Shown here: in pieces, positions 23,733 to 33,065 of the stretch
Position numbering within the stretch: the first letter of the stretch is position 1
Layout: each line of letters begins with the position of its first letter
Assembly: GCA_028287545.1 (NCBI GenBank)
Contig: JAQBPL010000061.1
Coordinates: 1-39,460 of the forward strand
Source: Vulcanimicrobiota bacterium
GTDB lineage: Bacteria > Eremiobacterota > Eremiobacteria > Baltobacterales > Baltobacteraceae
Length of the DNA: 39,460 bases
Direction: 5' to 3'
Notes under the pieces: model-generated
Seen by the model: only the letters and a program-made list of their open reading frames with translations
The model's database searches: none
What the model was told of the DNA's origin: nothing
Translations under genes and position numbers: made by a program

Positions 23733-26700
23733 GCGCGCACCTCGCGCCCGAGCGGCTCCTGCGTCAGCGTGATCCCGTCCGGATCGATCGTCAGCAGCGT
23801 CGGCGGTTCGCCCGGCCGCTCCGACCCCGACACCGTTTCTGCGTTGCGCGGGATGGTGCCGGTTTCGTACAGCGCGACGAGCTGCACGGCGCCGACGCCC
23901 GGTACCCGCTGCAGCGCGTCGATCGCCGCGGCGGCGGTGACGTCGCCGCCGAGCGTTCGGTTTTCGAACGCGAACGCCTCGAGCAGCGCGCGCTGCGCGT
24001 GCTGCCGCCGATCGGTCGCGTCACCGGCCGCGACGTAGAGCGTTGCCGCGACTCGGAACGTGCGCTTGCGGCAGGCGACGAGCGCGATCGACCAATCGAA
24101 GGCGCCGTTCGCGCGCAGCGCGGCGAGCAGCGCCCGCTCGTCGACGCTCTCGCCGTCGCGCGCGGCGTAGGTCACCACGAACGAACCGGCGGCGAGACGC
24201 CGGGCGACGTCGACCTTGGCGACCCCCGGCCACGCGCGCACGAAGTCGACCAAATCGCGGCGCGAAACGATGCGGTCGAAGGCGATCATCCCGAGCGGTA
24301 CGTCGCGCCGCAGATCGGCCAAGTCATCCGCCGCCGCACCGCCCGATGCGGGGAGCGGATTGCGGACCTTCTCGACGCTCGGCAGCAGCTTCTGCAGCAG
24401 GGTCAGCCGGTTCGCGCCGACGTTGCCGTCGGGTCCGGCGCCGAAACGGTAGCGCGCGACGATGTTGTCGGTGCCCCGGGGCAGTCGCGTGCCGTGTTTG
24501 CCGTCGCCGAAGATCAGCGTGGTCGAACCGTCGTCCTGCTGGCGCAGCGTGTACGCGCGCGCGTGGCGGTCCGATTCCGTCACGCGGCGCACGTACCGCC
24601 AGCGCAGACCGCGGTCGACGCCGCCGCGGCCGGGCGCGCGCACCGTACCGGGCGCGTCACCGTCGAGATCCGAACGAACCCACACGTCGATCGCGGGTTC
24701 CGGCCGCGCAGCGCCCGCGCGCATGAGGTACGTCAGCGGCTTGCGCGTCAGCGACGCGCGTTGGGCGGGATGCGAGGGGTCGCCGCTGGCGATCGTTTCG
24801 TCGGTGGCGATCGTCGCGCCGTGCGTCGCGCCGACGACGTTGGCGAGCACCGTCACGGTGCGCGGATCGAAGGCCAGGCGCAACGGCTCGCGCAGCACCA
24901 CCGACGCGGCGTCGTGAACGGCGATCTGCGCGCGCTCCGCGACGACCGGTGCCGCGGCGCGAGCGCGCAGGTACCACAGTTCGTCCGCGCGCGCGCCGAG
25001 GACGGCGCTCGCGGCGCCGCCTTTCGCCAACTCCCACCGCAGAACCGCATTGACGGTCTCGCCGCCGGCGGGAAGCGGGCGTGCGCGAACGTCGAAACGT
25101 TCGACTTCGAACGCGTCGAGCCGCCGCGCCCCGTCGCGCCGCAGCAGCACTAGCGGCAGCTCGTCCCCGGCGTCCAGACGCCACGCGCGCCCTTGCGCTT
25201 CGACGACGACCTCGGCGGTGTCGAGCTTGGCACCGATCACCCGCTCGAGCCCGTCGCGCAGGCTGGGTGCCAGCATCCCGGCGTCGAGCAGCTCCACCTC
25301 GAGCGCGTCGTCGGCGACGGTGCCGCGCCACTTCCGCATCGGGACGCCTTCGGATTCGCCGGCAACGGGCGTCGCGCGGAACGCGACCACGACCGTAGCG
25401 TTGCCGTCCCGATACGGAAGAAACGCGGCGACGGCCGTCGCGGCGCCGGCATCGAGCGGCGCGCCGTCGAGCGTGATGCCGCGGCCGTACTCCGCCGCGA
25501 GCAGGCTCGGCGCGTCCGTCCCGCTCGCGCCGGCGATCGGCAGCAGCGCGCGCACGTCGCCGGAACGCATGCTCGCTGCGGCCGGCTCCCAACCGCCCGT
25601 TCCGAGCCGCCACGTGCCGCCGCCGCGCGTCCCCGCATACGCGACGCCGGCGTGGAACGCGACCGCGTTGACCGCGCGCGGCGTGAAGCCGGGCAGTAGG
25701 GTCCACGTGCCGGACGGCGAGCCGGCGAAGACGCCGCCGCTGGTCGCCGCGAGGAGCTGCGTCGCATCGGCCGCGATCGCGGCGACTTCGACCGCGTCGA
25801 GTCCCGGCATCGGTTCCCAGCGCCCGTCGGCGCGCAAGGCGAGCGCACCGCGTTCGAGGCACGCGGCGAGTCCCGCGGATGGGCCGTCCCACGCCAGCAC
25901 GCGCCGGATCGCGCCGCGCAACCCGGCCGAATGCCAGGCATCGTCCCGATACACGACGACGCCGTCGTCGCCGCGGCCGGCGGCGTAGATGCGCCCCTCG
26001 AACGATGCCAGCGTCGTGACGGGAAACGGCGGCGGAGCGAGCGCGTTCCACTCCGGTTCGTCGGCGAGAACGTCGTCGCACTGCCAGACGCCGTCGAAGC
26101 GCGCCAGGATCGCTCCGCGCGGGCCGGCAGCGATCGCGGCGTCGACGTCGAGGTCCGGCGCGAACGCGCGCGGCGTTCGTTCGGCGACGGCGGGCGGCGT
26201 GCCGGCCGCGAAGCGGATCGTCAGCGAGCGGCCGGCGAGCCCGCGCAGCACCGCCTGCGGCGCGCGCCCTTCGAGGATCGCCGCGCGCCCGCCGGCCAGA
26301 CGCGGGATGCCGCGCCGCACCGGAACCGCGTCGGAGGGCGGCGCGAGCGCCCCGCGCCGCACGCGCACCGCTTCGCGCGAACGCGCGCCGAGGTGCACGA
26401 TCGCGTCGCGCGCGGTGACGTCGCCGTCCAGCGCTTCGTCGAGCGTGACGACCGTTGCGATCCCCGCCATACCGTAGGCGCTCAGCATGCGCGTTGCGCT
26501 CGCGCGCACGTGATAGACGTCGCTTGCGATCGCGTCGCCGTCCTTGCCGATCACCAGGACGTCGCCGGCGTTGAGCGTCACCGCGCGATCGAGCCACAGC
26601 GTCGTACCGCGCAGCGGTCCGGCGAGACCCGGCCACTCGCGGGCCGGGTTGTCGATCAACGGCGAGGCGGCCGCGATGCAGCCGTCCGGGTCGACGGCGA

Positions 26701-28339
26701 CCGCGGAGATGCGCGACGGCGAGACGTTCGCGTGACGCGTCCACGTCGCGCCCGCGTCGCTGCTGGAGAAGATGTCGCAGCCGACGCCGACGGCGATCGT
26801 CTCGCCGTCCGCCGCCAGCGCGCGCGGCGTCGCGTCGATGAAGAGCACTTTGCTCCACGTCGCGCCGCCGTCGTCGGAAAGAAACACGCCGCCCGGACCG
26901 GCGGCAGCGAACCGGCCGCGCGGCAGCGCGGCGAGGTGCGCGACGTTCCCGAGACCCTCGATGCGCTCCCAGCGCCGGTTCGCGCCGCCGCGATAGACGC
27001 CGTACGTCGTCGTCACGAATAGCAAGCCGGTCGGCGGGTCGAGGACGATCGACGTCGCGGCGCACGCGGCGTAGCCGGTCTTCGGATCGGTTCCGGGAAA
27101 GCCGTCGTTCCGCCACGACCATGCATCGCCGTTGAGCGGGATGCTCGCGACGCCGCGATCGGTCGCGACGTAGACGAGCGGGACGTCGCTGCTCTCGTCG
27201 AGCGCGATGCCGCGAATCGGCAGCGACGGCAAGCGGCGCGCGCCGCGCGCGGCCGGTTCCCCGCCGATGCGCAGCCACGTCACGCCGTCGTCGATCGAGA
27301 CGAGGACGTCGCCGGTCGTCGTTCCGGCGGCGATGCGGCCGCTCGAACCGGCGGCGAGGCTCTGCAGGGTGAGGCCGGGAGCGGGTGTGACGGCGGTCCA
27401 CGCTTCGCCGGGCGCGCGGCGCACGAACGTCCCCGGCGTGATCCCATACCATCCGTCGCGCGACGCGGCGAGCGCGAACGGGCTCGCATCGAGACCGTCG
27501 TTGGCGCCGCTCCACGACTCACCGTTCCACACGCGGACGCCGCCGAGCGCGTAGCGCCGGCGATCGGCCGCCGAGGCGAGCTCGAACGGCGGCGCGAGCG
27601 CGCCGAACGGCCGCACGCGCACGTCGAGGACGAGCACCTCGCGCAGCACCGGACCGGAGCGCGGCCGCAGCGGCGCGCGCCAGCGAATCAGCGTGCGATC
27701 CCGCGGCGCGTCGACGATCACGTCCGCCACGATCGCCGCGTAGTCGATCGGCTCGCCGGCCGTCCCCGTGCGCAGCACGATCGCGTCGCCCGGCGCGACG
27801 GGCTGCGTGCCGGCGAGCACGATGCGGGTCGCCGACGGCGCCAAGCGGGTGACCACCGGCGCGTCGTCCATCGCCGCGTCCATTGCGTTCCAGGCCGCGT
27901 GCGCCGGCAGGTCGGCGTCGGTTTCGAAGATCGCCGGCAGCGCGCCCTCGGCCGGGACGTTCCCGACTGCGGTGCGGGCCGGAATCGTCACGAGCGCGCC
28001 TTGCGCGGACTGTGCGATGGTGAACGCGAGATCGGCGCTCGCGGAGACCGCGGGCCGCGGTTCGTGACCGACCGAACGCGCGATCGCGTACGCGGAGATC
28101 GCCTCGCGCGCGCTCGAGAGCGCGCGCTCGTCGTCGATCCGTTCTTGATAGAAGGTCAGCACGTCGCCGGTGACCGCCCATGCGTCGAGGATCGCGCCGA
28201 GCGGGCCGCTGCGGCCGACTTCTTCCATCAGCGCGAGCGGGTTCTCGCGCACGCCTTCGGCGACGCGCACGGTCGGCGCGGCGAGCGCAACTTGCATCGC
28301 ACGGCGCAGATCTTCGAAGGTCCGGTGCCGATGTCTCAT
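23729..28339 (-). CDS. Baseplate-J-like protein with large Asp-box propeller insertions
   Basis: A 1,536-residue baseplate assembly protein, about twice the size expected. Residues 1-215 and about 1,245-1,536 form the conserved parts (L-T-F-Y-Q-E-R-I-D-D-E near the start; I-F-G-D-G-K-H-G-T-R-L-P-R-G and V-R-N-P-L-P-A-S-G-G-A near the end). Between them are propeller-like repeats. A first set, at about 265-560, contains Asp-boxes of the S-x-D-x-G-x-T-W type ending at W355, W495 and W533. A second set, at about 710-950, has repeats such as V-F-A-G-S-P-S-G-T-W and V-A-Y-A-G-T-R-G-G-G-T-W. ATG 28339 is the start that follows the upstream stop with a four-base overlap; the frame remains open further upstream, but that part is a shadow of the preceding gene. 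Confidence 0.85.
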   Translation of the reverse strand: MRHRHRTFEDLRRAMQVALAAPTVRVAEGVRENPLALMEEVGRSGPLGAILDAWAVTGDVLTFYQERIDDERALSSAREAISAYAIARSVGHEPRPAVSASADLAFTIAQSAQGALVTIPARTAVGNVPAEGALPAIFETDADLPAHAAWNAMDAAMDDAPVVTRLAPSATRIVLAGTQPVAPGDAIVLRTGTAGEPIDYAAIVADVIVDAPRDRTLIRWRAPLRPRSGPVLREVLVLDVRVRPFGALAPPFELASAADRRRYALGGVRVWNGESWSGANDGLDASPFALAASRDGWYGITPGTFVRRAPGEAWTAVTPAPGLTLQSLAAGSSGRIAAGTTTGDVLVSIDDGVTWLRIGGEPAARGARRLPSLPIRGIALDESSDVPLVYVATDRGVASIPLNGDAWSWRNDGFPGTDPKTGYAACAATSIVLDPPTGLLFVTTTYGVYRGGANRRWERIEGLGNVAHLAALPRGRFAAAGPGGVFLSDDGGATWSKVLFIDATPRALAADGETIAVGVGCDIFSSSDAGATWTRHANVSPSRISAVAVDPDGCIAAASPLIDNPAREWPGLAGPLRGTTLWLDRAVTLNAGDVLVIGKDGDAIASDVYHVRASATRMLSAYGMAGIATVVTLDEALDGDVTARDAIVHLGARSREAVRVRRGALAPPSDAVPVRRGIPRLAGGRAAILEGRAPQAVLRGLAGRSLTIRFAAGTPPAVAERTPRAFAPDLDVDAAIAAGPRGAILARFDGVWQCDDVLADEPEWNALAPPPFPVTTLASFEGRIYAAGRGDDGVVVYRDDAWHSAGLRGAIRRVLAWDGPSAGLAACLERGALALRADGRWEPMPGLDAVEVAAIAADATQLLAATSGGVFAGSPSGTWTLLPGFTPRAVNAVAFHAGVAYAGTRGGGTWRLGTGGWEPAAASMRSGDVRALLPIAGASGTDAPSLLAAEYGRGITLDGAPLDAGAATAVAAFLPYRDGNATVVVAFRATPVAGESEGVPMRKWRGTVADDALEVELLDAGMLAPSLRDGLERVIGAKLDTAEVVVEAQGRAWRLDAGDELPLVLLRRDGARRLDAFEVERFDVRARPLPAGGETVNAVLRWELAKGGAASAVLGARADELWYLRARAAAPVVAERAQIAVHDAASVVLREPLRLAFDPRTVTVLANVVGATHGATIATDETIASGDPSHPAQRASLTRKPLTYLMRAGAARPEPAIDVWVRSDLDGDAPGTVRAPGRGGVDRGLRWRYVRRVTESDRHARAYTLRQQDDGSTTLIFGDGKHGTRLPRGTDNIVARYRFGAGPDGNVGANRLTLLQKLLPSVEKVRNPLPASGGAAADDLADLRRDVPLGMIAFDRIVSRRDLVDFVRAWPGVAKVDVARRLAAGSFVVTYAARDGESVDERALLAALRANGAFDWSIALVACRKRTFRVAATLYVAAGDATDRRQHAQRALLEAFAFENRTLGGDVTAAAAIDALQRVPGVGAVQLVALYETGTIPRNAETVSGSERPGEPPTLLTIDPDGITLTQEPLGREVRA

Positions 28340-30558
28340 GCGCGCAGGGTGACGAGCGGCCGCCCGCCGGTCGAGAGGCCGTCCGCATCGACGATCTGCG
28401 GCACCTCGGTCGGGCCGAACGCGATCGCACCCTTGGCGCGCATGTCCGGTCCGCCGACGCGGCGGAACGTCGTCAAGGCTGCGTCCGCGACGCCGGGCGT
28501 GCGCATCGCCGCGGCGATGAACCAGCTCGCGTAGAGCGTCGAGCCCAGGGTGAGCCGTTCGGCGGCGATCGCGGCCGTCGCGGCGGCGGTGACGCGCCGC
28601 TGCACGTCGCTCGGACTCGCGCCGGGCCGGCACCGCACCTCGAGCGCGGCGAGCACGCCGATGCGCCGGGGATCGCGCACCGTCACGTCGGTTCCGATGA
28701 TCCGCGCCGCTTGCAGCGCTTCGCCGACGCGCGCGCGCAGGTCGGCGCTCGATCCGTCGCCGTCGACGAAGACTTGCACCGTCGTTCCGCTGCCCGTCCA
28801 GCGCCTGCGCGCGGCGGCGGCACGGACGCCGTCGACGTCGCGGGCGCGGCGCACGTAGTCCTCGTCGGTGACGCAGCGCTCCGGCCGGCGGTTGCGCACG
28901 AGTTCCGGCGCCTCGCGGCGCGCTTCGTCTTGATCCTGCCGTTCGGCGCCGCCGTAGGAGGCGAGGGGGTTGCGCGCGGCGACCGGCGTGCCGTCTTTGA
29001 GAGGTTCGGCGAAGCGGATCGCATCGGGGCCGACGTGACCCGCCAAGCCGTACCCGCGCCGGTACGACAGCCGGAAGCGCGACGACGCGAGCGGACGCGC
29101 TCCGCTGCGCCCGTCGCCGAAGCGCAGGAGCACGCTGCCGTTCCGTTCGATCTCGACGACGAACGCGCGCTCGAACGGATCGGCGCCGACGAGATCTTCG
29201 CGCGCCTTCCACTCGCGCCGGCGGCCGAACGGGTACGAGACGGCCGTGATCTGCGGCAGGGCGTTGTAGGCCCGGATCGTCTTCGCGCCGGCGGCGACCG
29301 CAACGCCGCTCGCTGCGTAGGGAACCGCGAAGGTGAGGTCCGGAATGTACGCGCGCACGATCCCGCGCACGTCGATCTCGTACCACTCCGGGTCGTCGAA
29401 CGTCAAACCGTAATCGGCCGGAATCATGTTTCCGAGCACGCGGGCCGGCGACTCTCCGCGTGCGTTCGGCCGCAGCGCGTACGATGCGCGCAGGGCATCC
29501 TCGGCGTGCCAGGTGATCTGCGTGAGGCAGCGGGTGGGATCGCCGCTGGGGTGATCGTCGTACCGCAGGCCGTCGGCGCGCAGGCGCACGGCCTGCCGAT
29601 GACCGGGCGGTGCGGTCGCGCCCGTGCGCGGGTCGAAGTGCTGCTCGAAGACGAGCACGTCGCCGGCGCGCAGCGCGGCACTGCGCGGTCCGTCGACGAC
29701 GGCGGTGGTCCGGCCGGCCGGCAGTTCGGTTTCGGCGCCGCCGAAATCCCAAATCGTCATCCCGCATTGCGCCGGGTCGACCGTGCGCTCGCACAGCGCC
29801 TCGAATCCGAGCGGATCGACCTGCGCGTCGGTCGCGGTGTGAAAGGCGTGGCCGCGCGGGATCGTCATCACCTGCTCCGGGCAGACGTGCATCCAGACGC
29901 GCGGCGTGCATCCCTCGTACAGGCGGTAACTGAGCAGCCGCGCGTGCCGGCGCACGGAGACGCGCCGGCGCGCGGTGTCGAGATACGCTTCCGTTGCGAC
30001 GGCGTCCTGAAAATACGCGAGGTTGTCCGCCGCGTAGGCGAGGACGTCGACGATCGCGATGCCGGCGTCGGCCGCGTGCGTTTCGCGCGCGTGCGGCAAG
30101 TCGTGCCGCACCGTGTCGAGCATCAGCTGTTTGAACGAGCGAAAGTCGCGATAGAGGTAGTTCGCGAGCATGGGCGCCGGCGGATCGCCGGCCGCCGGAG
30201 CCGCCGGCGTGCCGGGATCGAACGGCGCTTGATCGACGCCCCACACGACGTCGACCGCGTCGAGCCCGGGGACCAGCCCGTCCACGCGGATCGTGAAGCG
30301 GCCGGAGGACACGTCGGGCGGCGGCACGATTCCGAGCACGATCGACGGTTCGCTCGGGATCGCGACGGCGGAGTCGACGCGCAGCGCCGTCTCTTCGGCA
30401 TCGTCGAGCGTGACCGTATACGTCGCCGGGTTCAGCAGGGACGGCGGCAGGGCTGCGCCGGGCGGCATGATCGCCAGGCGGACCTTGATCGAACGCTCCG
30501 GGGCGGAGAACTGGACGCGGGAGACCCGGTCGATCCCCAGCGGCAGGCCGTGCTTCAT
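28336..30558 (-). CDS. Putative baseplate assembly protein (baseplate J/gp6-like)
   Basis: A 740-residue structural protein of the baseplate wedge. Features typical of this eCIS/phage family are D-A-G-I-A-I-V-D-V-L-A-Y-A-A-D-N-L-A-Y-F-Q-D-A-V-A-T-E-A-Y-L near residues 165-195, R-R-R-V-S-V-R-R-H-A-R-L-L-S-Y-R-L-Y-E-G just after it, F-G-D-G-R-S-G-A in the middle and E-R-C-V-T-D-E-D-Y-V-R-R-A near 590. The ATG at 30558 (M-K-H-G-L-P-L-G) was chosen because it overlaps the gp25-like stop by four bases; upstream codons would give an arginine-rich extension. It should contact the gp25-like protein and the second J-like protein. Confidence 0.88.
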   Translation of the reverse strand: MKHGLPLGIDRVSRVQFSAPERSIKVRLAIMPPGAALPPSLLNPATYTVTLDDAEETALRVDSAVAIPSEPSIVLGIVPPPDVSSGRFTIRVDGLVPGLDAVDVVWGVDQAPFDPGTPAAPAAGDPPAPMLANYLYRDFRSFKQLMLDTVRHDLPHARETHAADAGIAIVDVLAYAADNLAYFQDAVATEAYLDTARRRVSVRRHARLLSYRLYEGCTPRVWMHVCPEQVMTIPRGHAFHTATDAQVDPLGFEALCERTVDPAQCGMTIWDFGGAETELPAGRTTAVVDGPRSAALRAGDVLVFEQHFDPRTGATAPPGHRQAVRLRADGLRYDDHPSGDPTRCLTQITWHAEDALRASYALRPNARGESPARVLGNMIPADYGLTFDDPEWYEIDVRGIVRAYIPDLTFAVPYAASGVAVAAGAKTIRAYNALPQITAVSYPFGRRREWKAREDLVGADPFERAFVVEIERNGSVLLRFGDGRSGARPLASSRFRLSYRRGYGLAGHVGPDAIRFAEPLKDGTPVAARNPLASYGGAERQDQDEARREAPELVRNRRPERCVTDEDYVRRARDVDGVRAAAARRRWTGSGTTVQVFVDGDGSSADLRARVGEALQAARIIGTDVTVRDPRRIGVLAALEVRCRPGASPSDVQRRVTAAATAAIAAERLTLGSTLYASWFIAAAMRTPGVADAALTTFRRVGGPDMRAKGAIAFGPTEVPQIVDADGLSTGGRPLVTLRA

Positions 30559-30917
30559 CGCGCGAAGCGTTCGCGCCGAAGTTCGCGGGTCGCGATCAGC
30601 TCGTAAGCGACGTCGACGGTGACCGCCGTCTCGACGACGTCGATGCGCACGTCGCGCACGGCGATGAGGTCGCCGAGCCACTGCTGCAGCGCGCCCGTGA
30701 CCAAGGATTCCGTCGCGGTGATGATCTCGCGCGCCGTCGACTCGAAGAGCAAACGCTCGAGGCCGACGCCGAAATCCGGATACATCACGCGCTCGCCGGG
30801 CATGGTGAAGATCACCTGCTCGATCATCTGCCGGACGTGGTCGGGCCGTGAAGCGGTTGCTACCGCGCCGTTGACGACGCGCAGCGGAAAGGCGAACCAG
30901 ACGGTCGCGCTATCCAA
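30555..30917 (-). CDS. gp25-like baseplate wedge protein
   Basis: A 120-residue protein of the gpW/gp25 family, a universal wedge component that initiates sheath assembly in contractile tails. Key segments are R-P-D-H-V-R-Q-M-I-E-Q-V-I-F-T-M-P-G-E-R-V-M-Y-P-D-F-G-V-G (in two stretches around residues 24-52) and L-E-R-L-L-F-E. The acidic residue and the P-G-E-R motif are typical. It starts with TTG at 30917, overlapping the spike gene by eight bases, and ends overlapping the next baseplate gene by four bases. Confidence 0.93.
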   Translation of the reverse strand: MDSATVWFAFPLRVVNGAVATASRPDHVRQMIEQVIFTMPGERVMYPDFGVGLERLLFESTAREIITATESLVTGALQQWLGDLIAVRDVRIDVVETAVTVDVAYELIATRELRRERFAR

Positions 30918-31623
30918 TGTTGATCGCCGCGCCCGCCAGGGTGATCGTGGACGCGTTGAGCGAGAACTGCCCGCTGCGCATGCTGGTGGACGACGATGCG
31001 CTCAGCGCGAGCTGATTGGTCGCATCGACCGTGACCGACGTCGAACGCAAGGTCGCGTCCTGGCCGGTCAAGGCGAACGACGTGCTCGCGACCGTCGCCT
31101 CCGTCTGCGAAGCGGTGAGCGCGAGCTTGCTCTTCGGATATTCAACGGTGATGCCGCCGTCGATGTCCATCGTGATCTTGGCGCTCTTCGCTTTGAGCGC
31201 GATCCCGTCTTTGGTCATCGTGAACGTCACCGTTTCGCCCTCGCGCGTGGTCGCGTTGATCTCCAGCGTTCCGGCCTTCCCGTCGAGATCGTCGAGCACG
31301 ACCGTGCAGGTCGGCGTGCGCAGCGTCTTGCGGCTCGGGGTCGCGTCCGGCGGGATCTCGCCCGCGGCCCAAAAGCACCCCGTCCAGATGGCGCGGTCCG
31401 GATTGCCGCCCTCGAACTCGATCCAGACCTGCGCCCCGATTTCGGGGATGAAGAACCAGCCGACGTTCTTGCCGGCGTACGGAACGCACGGCATGCACCA
31501 GTTGTCCTTCCAGCCCGGAAACGTCTCGAGCGAGACTTGGATGCGGCCGATCTTGTTGGGATCGTCGGTTTTCGTGACGACGCCGCGATATTTGCCGTAG
31601 TAGCGGGGCCCATCGTCGTTCAT
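30910..31623 (-). CDS. gp5/gpV-like spike protein
   Basis: A 237-residue spike base protein. The N-terminal OB-fold carries G-K-Y-R-G-V-V-T-K-T-D-D-P-N-K-I-G-R-I-Q-V and later G-A-Q-V-W-I-E-F-E-G-G-N-P-D-R-A-I-W, the gpV/VgrG OB signature. The C-terminal 100 residues are Ser/Thr/Ala-rich short strands (for example A-L-T-A-S-Q-T-E-A-T-V-A, F-S-L-N-A-S-T-I-T-L-A-G), the pattern of a trimeric beta-helix spike. In many eCIS this is fused to the gpD-like hub as a VgrG-like protein, but here it is separate. ATG 31623 overlaps the gpD stop by one base. Confidence 0.9.
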   Translation of the reverse strand: MNDDGPRYYGKYRGVVTKTDDPNKIGRIQVSLETFPGWKDNWCMPCVPYAGKNVGWFFIPEIGAQVWIEFEGGNPDRAIWTGCFWAAGEIPPDATPSRKTLRTPTCTVVLDDLDGKAGTLEINATTREGETVTFTMTKDGIALKAKSAKITMDIDGGITVEYPKSKLALTASQTEATVASTSFALTGQDATLRSTSVTVDATNQLALSASSSTSMRSGQFSLNASTITLAGAAINIG

Positions 31624-32762
31624 CAGACGGCTCCCGTCAGCGTCGAGCCCAAGCCCTCGCGCGACATCGTGATCTCCTGTTTGTACGAACCGCGCGCCAG
31701 CGTGTGTTCGACCCGCTCGACGTAGTAGTTTCCGTCGTACGTCGCGCCGGCGCCGCGGACCGCGAGCAGCGAAGCCGGGGTCACGACCGCTCCGTACTCC
31801 ATGCCGTCGAGCGCGGCGACGGCACGCGCGGCGCTGCGCGCCGAGGTCTGCGTGAGACCGTCGACCGACGACCGTGCCAGCGCTCCCGCGGCGGAGGGAT
31901 CGATGAAGCGGCGCGTGCGCGCGAGCGTGCTCGTCACGCTGGGCGACGACGCGAGCTTGGTGAGCGACCATTCCGTCGACGAGGCGACCGCGAGCGCCGC
32001 GTCGCTGGCGGTGTCGTCGCGGCTGCCGCCGGCGTAGAGCTGCGCCGCCGTTCCGTCGTAGGAGAAGGAGATGCTGGTGACGTCGCTCGACGTGCCGTCC
32101 CCGAGGCGCAGTGCGGGCAAACTCGACGTCGCGCGCGGCGGCGGCCCCCAATAGGCCGTGGTCGGGGCGCTCGTGGTCGTCCCGCAGTGCAGCCCGAAGA
32201 TGAAGCCGTACGGTCGGCCGAGCGCGCGCACGTACGAGAGGTCGTCCCCGTTCTGCTGCCGGATCCAAGCGGACGCCTCGGGCGTGACGTCGTTCTCCGG
32301 CGCGGTGACGCTCGATTGCAGGCCGTAGCTCGCATAGTTGGCGAGGATCTCGCGTACGATCTGCGCGGCCGAGCGCCCCGGCCACTCCGCGGCTTTCTCC
32401 TGGAGCCGCATGAACACGGAGAGGTCCTCGCCGATGACGGAGTACGTGAACGTCCCCGTCCCCGCGCCGTAGACCAGCTCCGCATGCACCGCCGCGCCGT
32501 CGACGAGCCAACATTCGGTCGAGCCGAGCCGCACGCCGATGCGCACGCGGTTCCCCGGTGCGAAAACCTTGCCGCCGACGATCGGCAGATCGTCTTCGAC
32601 CCGAGCGGATTCGTCGGCGTTCAGCAAGAGCTGGAACGTCGAGGGGCCGTCGTGCTCTTGGCGCACGACGATCCGGTCGACGGCGTCGATGACGTCGGCG
32701 GCGACCGCGCTCGGCGACGAGGCGCCGGCGGAGAGGAGCACGACCATCGGCACGTCGCTCAT
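31623..32762 (-). CDS. gpD-like baseplate hub protein (phage late control D family)
   Basis: A 379-residue protein. The beta-rich N-terminus includes I-D-A-V-D-R-I-V-V-R-Q-E-H-D-G-P-S-T-F-Q-L. It is followed by V-F-A-P-G-N-R-V-R-I-G-V, and a central helix-rich part has A-A-Q-I-V-R-E-I-L-A-N-Y and D-D-L-S-Y-V-R-A-L-G-R-P-Y-G-F. The end, Y-Y-V-E-R-V-E-H-T-L-A-R-G-S-Y-K-Q-E-I-T-M-S-R-E-G, is characteristic of gpD/gp27-type hubs. It should form the trimeric hub between inner tube and spike. The ATG at 32762 overlaps the LysM-type gene's stop by four bases. Confidence 0.88.
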   Translation of the reverse strand: MSDVPMVVLLSAGASSPSAVAADVIDAVDRIVVRQEHDGPSTFQLLLNADESARVEDDLPIVGGKVFAPGNRVRIGVRLGSTECWLVDGAAVHAELVYGAGTGTFTYSVIGEDLSVFMRLQEKAAEWPGRSAAQIVREILANYASYGLQSSVTAPENDVTPEASAWIRQQNGDDLSYVRALGRPYGFIFGLHCGTTTSAPTTAYWGPPPRATSSLPALRLGDGTSSDVTSISFSYDGTAAQLYAGGSRDDTASDAALAVASSTEWSLTKLASSPSVTSTLARTRRFIDPSAAGALARSSVDGLTQTSARSAARAVAALDGMEYGAVVTPASLLAVRGAGATYDGNYYVERVEHTLARGSYKQEITMSREGLGSTLTGAV

Positions 32763-33058
32763 CGAATCGTCAGCCCGCTCGGCACGCGCAGCACGCCGCC
32801 GGATTCGGCGATGAGGTCGAACGGGTTGAGCGCGTCGTTGGCGTCGCAGATGCGCCAGAACGAGAACGCGTCTCCGAGCTGCATTGCGGCGATCAGGTCG
32901 AGCCGCTCGCGCCGGTCGACCGAGTCGACGCTGCGCGTCGACGGAACCTCGTCGGGATCGGGCAGAAAGCGCCGGCGCAAGTACAGGACGGGAGTGCCGT
33001 CGGCGCATTCGTGGACTGCCGTCTGGGCCGCGGAGTAGCGGCTGTCGGGATCGATCAT
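32759..33058 (-). CDS. LysM/tail-protein-X-like small baseplate protein
   Basis: A 99-residue protein. The segment R-R-E-R-L-D-L-I-A-A-M-Q-L-G-D-A-F-S-F-W-R-I-C-D-A-N-D-A-L-N-P-F-D-L (in two stretches) resembles the LysM-type proteins that follow the tube adaptor in eCIS loci, ending with the usual L-R-V-P. An N-terminal R-Y-S-A-A-Q-T-A-V-H begins the mature fold. It probably joins the inner baseplate. It starts seven bases after the CIS-tube-type gene and overlaps the hub gene by four bases. Confidence 0.75.
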   Translation of the reverse strand: MIDPDSRYSAAQTAVHECADGTPVLYLRRRFLPDPDEVPSTRSVDSVDRRERLDLIAAMQLGDAFSFWRICDANDALNPFDLIAESGGVLRVPSGLTIR

Positions 33059-33065
33059 CGCGCGG

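Noticed and set aside
23729..30244. A single 2,171-codon minus-strand open frame spanning two baseplate genes
   Set aside because: The part upstream of 28339 is an arginine/alanine-rich shadow of the well-conserved baseplate gene at 28336-30558. The real gene starts at 28339, overlapping that stop by four bases.
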